A stretch of DNA of 64,000 nucleotides from Symsagittifera roscoffensis (lineage: Eukaryota > Xenacoelomorpha > Acoela > Convolutidae), in contig NC_087068.1 in NCBI RefSeq assembly GCF_963678635.1, positions 12,406,027 to 12,470,026 on the forward strand, given 5' to 3'. This document shows positions 56,908 through 64,000 of the stretch, one piece after another. Position numbers and translations under genes: made by a program. How positions within the stretch are numbered: the first letter of the stretch is position 1; each line of letters opens with the position of its first letter. The notes beneath the pieces are model-generated. The model saw only the letters and a program-made list of their open reading frames with translations, was not told where the DNA came from and made no database searches.

Positions 56908-58524
56908 GTTGTTAAGAACTATCGCGTTGGTCTCTTGCTCAGTCGGCTACTATGAGGTTTTTTTCGCCGAAAGTCTGTTTCTGTTAAGAAGTTTCAGTAT
57001 GTAATAGTTTTTCTGCAGAAAGCAAACAACAATTATGCAAGTTGTCAGGTTATGGAGATGCACGGCTTTCATCTCCGAACCTCTCGCAAGCAAAGCGAGC
57101 CATCTACCGTTCGTGATCTGTCCACGTTGTGTAAAACTATCGCGTAGGTATTTTGGCCAATCGGCAAATATGAGTTTTTTCGCAATAGGTCTGCTTTTGG
57201 AATAAAGTGCAATAGTTTTTCTCTAGAAGGCGAAAAACAATTACGGAAAGTCTGTTTTTTCTTGATAGATCTGCTATTGGATTGGATTGAAGTTTCAATG
57301 TGCAATAGTTTTTCTGCAGAAAGAGAAAAACACTTACGGTATGTCTTAAGTTTTGGAGATGCGGGGCATTGATCCTCGTACCTCTCGCATGCGAAGCGAG
57401 CTCTCTACCATTTGAGCTACATCACAGTTGTTAGGAACAATCGCGTAGGTCTCTTGCTCAGTCGGCAACTATCAGGTTTTTTTTTCGCAGAAAGTCTGCT
57501 TCTGTTAAGAAGTTTCAATATGTAATAGGTTTTCTTCAGAAAGCAAACAACAATTATGCAAGGTGTCAGGTTATGGAGATGCACGACTTTCATCTCCGAA
57601 CCTCTCGCAAGCAAAGCGAGCCATCTACCATTCGTGCTCTGTCCACGTTGTGTAAAACTATCGCGTAGGTATTTTGGTCAGTCGGCAAATATGAGTTTTT
57701 TTGCAATAGGTCTGCTTTTGGAATGAAGTGCAATAGTTTTTCTCTAGAAGGCGAAAAACAATTACGGAAAGTCTGTTTTTTCTTGATAGATCTGCTATTG
57801 GATTGGATTGGAGTTTCAATGTGCAATAGTTTTTCTGCAGAAAGAGAAAAACACTTACGGTATGTCTTAAGTTTTGGAGATGCGGGGCATTGATCCTCGT
57901 ACCTCTCGCATGCGAAGCGAGCTCTCTACCATTTGAGCTACATCACAGTTTTTAGGAACAATCGCGTAGGTCTCTTGCTCAGTCGGCAACTATGAGGTTT
58001 TTTTCGCAGAAAGTCTGCTTCTGTTAAGAAGTTTCAATATTCACTACTTTTTCTTCAGAAAGCAAACAACAATTACGCAAGGGCTTAGGTTATGGAGATA
58101 AAGGGGCTTCATCTCCGAACCTCTCGCATGCAAAGCGAGCGCTCTACCATGTGAGGTACATCCACGTTGTTAAGAACTATCGCGTAGGTCTCTTTCTCAG
58201 TCGGCAACTATGAGGTTTTTTCGCCGAAAGTCTGTTTCTGTTAAGAAGTTTCATTATGCACTACTTTTTCTTCAGAAAGCAAACAACAATTACGCAGGGT
58301 CTCAGGTTATGAAGATGCAGGGCCTTCATCTCCGAACCTCTCGCAAGCAAAGCGAGCGATCTACCATTCGGGATACCTCCACGTTGTGATAAAGTATCGC
58401 GTAGGTAGTTTGTCCAGTCGGCAGTTCTGAGTTTTTCTTGGTAGATCTGCTATTGGATTGAAGTTTCAATGTGCAATAGTTTTTCTGCAGAAAGAGAAAA
58501 ACAATTACGGAATGTCTTAAGTTT

Positions 58525-58597
58525 TGGAGATGCGGGGCATTGATCCCCGTTCCTCTCGCATGCGAAGCGAGCGCTCTACGATTTGAGCTACATCCCC
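58525..58597 (-). tRNA. tRNA-Ala(CGC), near-complete copy with altered D loop
   Basis: All four stems pair. The A box reads TAGCTCAAATCG, so the second D-loop G of the usual GG pair is C, which should weaken both tertiary folding and TFIIIC binding. Confidence 0.5.
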
Positions 58598-59050
58598 GTT
58601 ATTTAGAGCTATCGCGTAGGTTTCTTTCTCAGTCGGCAACTATGAGGTTTTTTTCGCAGAAAGTCTGCTTCTGTTAAGAAGTTTCAATATGCAATACTTT
58701 TTCTTCAGAAAGCAAACAACATTTACGCAACGTCTCAGGTTATGGAGATGCAGGGCCTTCATTTTTTAACCCCTCGCAAGCAAAGCGAGCGATCTACCAT
58801 TCGGGATACCTCCACGTTGTGTTAAAGTATCGCGTTGGTAGTTTGTCCATCCTGCGATTCTGAGTTTTTTCTTGGTAGATCTGCTATTGGATTGAAGTTT
58901 CAATGTGCAATAGTTTTTCTGCAGAAAGCGAAAAACAATTACGGAAAGTCTGAAGATTGGGAGATGCAGGGCCTTCATCTTGCTTTTGGAATAATGTTTC
59001 AATATGCAATAGTTTTTCTGCAGAAAGCGAAAAAAAATTAACGGAAGCTC

Positions 59051-59123
59051 TGGAGATGCGGGGCATTGCTCCCCGAAACTCTCGCATGCGAAGCGAGCGC
59101 TCTACCATTTGAGCTACATCCCC
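59051..59123 (-). tRNA. tRNA-Ala(CGC) copy with altered T loop
   Basis: Acceptor, D and anticodon arms are complete. The T loop is AGCAATG in place of ATCAATG, changing the B box. A near-identical copy lies at 60012-60084. Confidence 0.5.
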
Positions 59124-61286
59124 GTTATTAAGAATTATCGCGTAGGTCTCATGCTCAGTCGGCAACTATGAGTTTTTTTGTCGCAGAAAATCTGCTTCTG
59201 TTAAGAAGCTTCAATATGCAATACTTTTTCTTCAGAAAGCAAACAACAATTACGCAAGGTCTTAGGTTATGGAGATAAAGGGGCTTCATCTCCGAACTTC
59301 TCGCAAGCAAAGCGAGCGATCTACCATTCGGGATACCTCTACGTTGTGATGAAGTATCGCGTAGGTAGTTTGTCCAGTCGGCAATTCTGAGTTTTTTCTT
59401 GGTAGATCTGCTATTGGATTGAAGTTTCAATGTGCAATAGTTTTTGTGCAGAATGAGAAAAACAATTACGGAATGTCTTAAGTTTTGGAGATGCGGGGCA
59501 TTGATCCCCTTTCCTCACGCATGCGAAGCGAGCGCTCTACGATTTGAGCTACATCCCCGTTATTTAGAGCTATCGCGTAGGTTTCTTTCTCAGTTGGCAA
59601 CTATGAGGTTTTTTTCGCAGAAAGTCTGCTTCTGTTAAGAAGTTTCAATATGCAATACTTTTTCTTCAGAAAGCAAACAACATTCACGCAACGTCTCAGG
59701 TTATGGAGATGCAGGGCCTTCATTTTTGAACCCCTCGCAAGCAAAGCGAGCGATCTACCATTCGGGATACCTCCACGTTGTGTTAAAGTATCGCGTAGGT
59801 AGTTTGTCCATCCTGCGATTCTGAGTTTTTTCTTGGTAGATCTGCTATTGGATTGAAGTTTCAATGTGCAATAGTTTTTCTGCAGAAAGCGAAAAACAAT
59901 TACGGAAAGTCTGAAGATTTGGAGATGCAGGGCCTTCATCTTGCTTTTGGAATAATGTTTCAATATGCAATAGTTTTTCTGCAGAAAGCGAAAAAAAATT
60001 AACGGAAGCTCTGGAGATGCGGGGCATTGCTCCCCGAAACTCTCGCATGCGAAGCGAGCGCTCTACCATTTGAGCTACATCCCCGTTATTAAGAATTATC
60101 GCGTAGGTCTCATGCTCAGTCGGCAACTATGAGTTTTTTGTCGCAGAAAGTCTGCTTCTGTTAAGAAGCTTCAATATGCAATACTTTTTCTTCAGAAAGC
60201 AAACAACAATTACGCAAGGTCTTAGGTTATGGAGTTCAAGGGGCTTCATCTCCGAACCTCTCGCATGCAAAGCGAGCGCTCTACCATTTGCGGTACATCA
60301 CCGTTGTTAAGATCTATCGCGTAGGTCTCATGCTCAGTCGCCAACTATGAGTTTTTTTGTCGCAGAAAGTCTGCTTCTGTTAAGAAGCTTCAATATGCAA
60401 TACTTTTTCTTCAGAAAGCAAACAACAATTACGCAAGGTCTTAGGTTATGGAGATAAAGGGGCTTCATCTCCGAACCTCTCGCATGCAAAGCGAGCGCTC
60501 TACCATTTGAGGTACATCCACGTTGTTAAGAACTATCGCGTAGGTCTCTTTCTCAGTCGGCAACTATGAGGTTTTTTTTGCCGAAAGTCTGTTTCTGTTA
60601 AGAAGTTTCAATATGCAATACTTTTTCTTCAGAAAGCAAACAATAATTACGCAGGGTCTCAGGTTATGAAGATGCAGGGCCTTCATCTCCGAACCTCTCG
60701 CAAGCAAAGCGAGCGATCTACCTTTCGGGATACCTCCACGTTGTGATAAAGTATCGCGTAGGTAGTTTGCCCAGTCGGCAATTCTGAGTTTTTTCTTGGT
60801 AGATCGGCTATTGGATTGAAGTTTCAATGTGCAATAGTTTTTCTGCAGAAAGAGAAAAACAATTACGGATTGTCTCAAGTTTTGGAGATGCGGGGCATTG
60901 CTCCCCGTTCCTCTCGCACGCGGAGCGAGCGCTCTGCCATTTGAGCTACATCCCCGTTATTAAGAACTATCGCGTAGGTTTCTTTCTCAGTCGGCAACTA
61001 TGAGGTTTTTTTTCGCAGAAAGTCTGCTTCTGTTAAGAAGTTTCAATGTGCAATACTTTTTCTTCAGAAAGCAAACAACATTTACGCAAGGTCTCAGGTC
61101 TTGGAGATGCAGGGCCTTCATCTTCGAACCTCTCGCAAGCAAAGCGAGCGATCTACCACTCGGGATACCTCCACGTTGTGTTAAAGTATAGCGTATGTAG
61201 TTTGTCCAGTCGGCAATTCTGCGTTTTTTGGTAGATCTGCCATTGGATTGAAGTTTCAATGTGCAATAGGTTTTCTGCAGAAAGAG

Positions 61287-61291
61287 AAAAA
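61287..61291 (-). terminator. Pol III T5 terminator of the 61315 tRNA copy
   Basis: Five T residues on the minus strand shortly after the tRNA 3' end. The same T5 sits in most subtype A units. Many subtype B units in the right half have only TTGTTTGC here and so lack a nearby terminator. Confidence 0.5.
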
Positions 61292-61314
61292 CACTTACGG
61301 AATGTCTTTAGTTT

Positions 61315-61387
61315 TGGAGATGCGGGGTATTGATCCCCGTACCTCTCGCATGCGAAGCGAGCGCTCTACCATTTGAGCTACATCCCC
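61315..61387 (-). tRNA. tRNA-Ala(CGC), best cloverleaf in the array
   Basis: Every stem is paired: GGGGATG/CATCTCC with G3-U70, GCTC/GAGC, CTCGC/GCGAG and CGGGG/CCCCG. The D loop keeps GG, the A box is TAGCTCAAATGG and the T loop ATCAATA. The discriminator is A. The T5 run at 61291-61287 lies about 24 nt downstream. No CCA is encoded, as expected for a eukaryotic tRNA gene. Confidence 0.7.
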
Positions 61388-64000
61388 GTTATTAAGATTT
61401 ATCGCGTAGGTCTCATGCTCAGTCGGCAACTATGAGTTTTTTTGTCGCAGAAAGTCAGCTTCTGTTAAGAAGCTTCAATATGCAATACTTTTTCTTCAGA
61501 AAGCAAACAACAATTACGCAAGTCCTTAGGTTATGGAGTTCAAGGGGCTTCATCTCCGAACCTCTCGCATGCAAAGCGAGCGCTCTAGCATTTGCGGTAC
61601 ATCACCGTTGTTAAGATCTATCGCGTAGGTCTCATGCTCAGTCGGCAACTATGAGTTTTTTTGTCGCAGAAAGTCTGCTTCTGTTAAGAAGCTTCAATAT
61701 GCAATACTTTTTCTTCAGAAAGCAAACAACAATTACGCAAGGTCTTAGGTTATGGAGATAAAGGGGCTTCATCTCCGAACCTCTCGCATGCAAAGCGAGC
61801 GCTCTACCATTTGAGGTACATCCACGTTGTTAAGAACTATCGCGTAGGTCTCTTTCTCAGTCGGCAACTATGAGGTTTTTTTTGCCGAAAGTCTGTTTCT
61901 GTTAAGAAGTTTCAATATGCAATACTTTTTCTTCAGAAAGCAAACAATAATTACGCAGGGTCTCAGGTTATGAAGATGCAGGGCCTTCATCTCCGAACCT
62001 CTCGCAAGCAAAGCGAGCGATCTACCTTTCGGGATACCTCCACGTTGTGATAAAGTATCGCGTAGGTAGTTTGCCCAGTCGGCAATTCTGAGTTTTTTCT
62101 TGGTAGATCGGCTATTGGATTGAAGTTTCAATGTGCAATAGTTTTTCTGCAGAAAGAGAAAAACAATTACGGATTGTCTCAAGTTTTGGAGATGCGGGGC
62201 ATTGCTCCCCGTTCCTCTCGCACGCGGAGCGAGCGCTCTGCCATTTGAGCTACATCCCCGTTATTAAGAACTATCGCGTAGGTTTCTTTCTCAGTCGGCA
62301 ACTATGAGGTTTTTTTTCGCAGAAAGTCTGCTTCTGTTAAGAAGTTTCAATGTGCAATACTTTTTCTTCAGAAAGCAAACAACATTTACGCAAGGTCTCA
62401 GGTCTTGGACATGCAGGGCCTTCATCTTCGAACCTCTCGCAAGCAAAGCGAGCGATCTACCATTCGGGATACCTCCACGTTGTGTTAAAGTATAGCGTAT
62501 GTAGTTTGTCCATCCTGCGATTTTGAGTTTTTTCTTGGTAGATCTGCTATTGGATTGAAGTTTCAATGTGTAATAGTTTTTCTGCAGAAAGCGAAAAACA
62601 ATTACGGAAAGTCTGAAGATTTGGAGATGTAGGGCCTTCATCTTGCTTTTGGAATAATGTTTCAATATGCAATAGTTTTTCTGCAGAAAGCGAAAAACAT
62701 TTACGGAAGCTCTGGAGATGCGGGGCATTGCTCCCCGAAACTCTCGCATGCGAAGCGCGCGCTCTTTTATTTGAGCTACATCCACGTTGTTTAAGATAAT
62801 CGCGTGGGTTTTAGCTCAGTCGGTAACTATGAGGTTTTTCACAGAAAGTCTGCTTTTGAATGAAGTTTCAATATGCAATAGTTTTTCTTCAGAAAGCGAA
62901 TAACAATTACGCAGGGTCTCAGGTTTTGGAGATGCGGGGCTTTTATCTCCGTGCCTCTCGCATGCAAAGCGAGCGCTCTAACGTTCGGGCTGCCTCCACG
63001 TTGTGGTAAAGTATCGCGTAGGTTTTTTGTCCAATCGGCAATTCTGAGTTTTTTTTGGTAGATCTGCCATTGGATTGAAGTTTCAATGTGCAATAGATTT
63101 TCTGCAGAAAGAGAAAAACACTTACGGAATGTTTTTAGTTTTGGAGATTCGGGGCATTGATCCCCTTACCTCTCGCATGCGTAGCGATCGCTCTACCATT
63201 TGAGCTACATCCCCGTTGTTAAGATCTATCGCGTAGGTCTCTTGCTCAGTCGGCAACTATAAGGTTTTTTTTCGCAGAAAGTCTGCTTCTGTTAAGAAGT
63301 TTCAAAAGCAATACTTTTTCTTCAGAAAGCAAACAACAATTACGCAAGGTCTTAGGTTATGGAGATGCAGGGCCTTCATCTCCGAACCTCTCGCATGCAA
63401 AGAGAGCGCTCTACCATTTGAGCTACATCACCGATGTTAAGATCTATCGCGTAGGTCTCATTCTCAGTTGCAACTATGAGTTTTTTTGTCGCAGAAAGTC
63501 TGCTTCTGTTAAGAAGCTTCAATATGCAATACTTTTTCTTCAGAAAGCAAACAACAATTACGCAAGGTCTCAGGTTATGGAGATGCAGGGCCTTCATCTC
63601 CGAACCTCTTGTATGCAAGCATGCAAAGCGAGCGCTCTACCATTTGTGCTACATCCCCGTTATTAAGAACTATCGCGTAGGTTTCTTTCTCAGTCGGCAA
63701 CTATGAGGTTTTTTTTCGCAGAAAGTCTGCTTCTGTTAAGAAGTTTCAATGTGCAATACTTTTTCTTCAGAAAGCAAACAACATTTACGCAAGGTCTCAG
63801 GTCTTGGACATGCAGGGCCTTCATCTTCGAACCTCTCGCAAGCAAAGCGAGCGATCTACCATTCGGGATACCTCCACGTTGTGTTAAAGTATAGCGTATG
63901 TAGTTTGTCCATCCTGCGATTTTGAGTTTTTTCTTGGTAGATCTGCTATTGGATTGAAGTTTCAATGTGTAACAGTTTTTCTGCAGAAAGCGAAAAACAA

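Larger units (their letters stand above)
50323..57860. repeat. Higher-order repeat nested inside, period about 1.03 kb
   Basis: Anchors at 50323, 51348, 53746, 54782, 55808 and 56836 are 1025-1036 bp apart within runs. Each unit carries one T-arm-deleted tRNA copy and one GGATT tract. The 1.03-kb unit is itself carried twice by the 3.4-kb unit. Confidence 0.75.
60230..62840. repeat. Higher-order repeat block, period 1304 bp, two copies
   Basis: Segments at 60564 and 61868, and at 61000 and 62304, are 1304 bp apart and nearly identical. A further partial copy begins at about 63690 and runs off the window. Confidence 0.7.
21605..64000 (-). repeat. Giant tandem array of tRNA-Ala-derived units (about 210 bp; dimer about 430 bp)
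   Basis: From about 21605 to the right edge, every unit has, on the minus strand, a tRNA-Ala-like sequence, a 3' spacer with CCGTAATTG and TTTTTC, a TATTGCATATTGAAACTTC block, a CAGACTT block, and a CGACTGAGC block next to the following tRNA 5' leader. Measured spacings between successive tRNA 3' ends near 42 kb are 219, 208, 219, 216 and 252 bp, giving an estimated 200 units. Two subtypes alternate. A has a T arm reading ATCAATG between CGGGG and CCCCG. B has a broken T arm (GGAGATGAAGGCCC) and a CAAACAACAATTA spacer. No unrelated insertion was seen. The array is not closed within the window. Confidence 0.9.

Noticed and set aside
21753-64000. Dozens of 60-160 codon ORFs on both strands with phrases such as MVERSLRMREVRGSMPRIS
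   Set aside because: These are translations of the tRNA-Ala repeat and its spacer. The same phrase is a well-known false protein from tRNA-Ala genes. They repeat with the unit period and overlap on both strands.
21605-64000. CRISPR-like array
   Set aside because: The period is about 210 bp, the units are homologous over their whole length with no unique spacers, and the genome is eukaryotic.
21605-64000. Tandem SINE insertions
   Set aside because: No poly-A or simple-repeat tails, no target duplications and strict head-to-tail order. DNA-level tandem amplification fits better.

Overview
The window is animal nuclear DNA. It is AT-rich and has spliceosomal introns with GT/AG borders, C2H2 zinc-finger genes, short terminal-repeat-like mobile elements carrying long G or C tracts, and a very large satellite-like array. 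I cannot name the species. A multi-exon clusterin-like gene makes a metazoan certain and an invertebrate chordate or other deuterostome possible, but that placement is inference.

Layout. 1-800: last exon of a plus-strand zinc-finger protein. 2256-9025: a minus-strand secreted protein gene that I assembled by hand from 11 exons. It matches vertebrate clusterin by signal peptide, coiled coils and both five-cysteine clusters. Five fragments of one G-tract element family lie in or beside it. An 11-bp inverted repeat sits exactly where the exon 4 to exon 5 junction fails. 10300-18200: three tandem paralogues with a shared first coding exon; two also have a zinc-finger exon. Paralogue 1 carries an in-frame stop inside its first finger, and paralogue 3 has no finger exon that I can find. 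18850-21600: minus-strand fragments, namely a small exon-like ORF, a two-frame basic coiled-coil ORF, and a two-frame RING-like cysteine-rich ORF.

21605-64000 (right end open): about 42 kb of tandem units of roughly 210 bp. Each unit carries a tRNA-Ala-like sequence on the minus strand, and units alternate as two subtypes giving a dimer of about 430 bp. The best copies keep a full cloverleaf, the G3-U70 alanine identity pair, A and B boxes, and a T5 run 15-25 nt downstream. Other copies are decayed, truncated or recombined. Anticodons have diversified: CGC, TGC, GGC and AGC (all four alanine forms), plus CGT, AAT, ACC and GTC on the same body. Each spacer also carries, on the opposite strand, a 5'-half tRNA relic (a D arm followed by T6-T8), so the two lie head to head. 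Higher-order repeats of about 1.03, 1.3, 1.88, 2.19-2.6, 2.47 and 3.43 kb show repeated segmental amplification.

The protein genes on the left show no functional link to the array. Nearly all ORFs beyond 21.6 kb are translations of the tRNA repeat and are not proteins. The array is the most unusual object here; the clusterin-like gene is the most informative gene.
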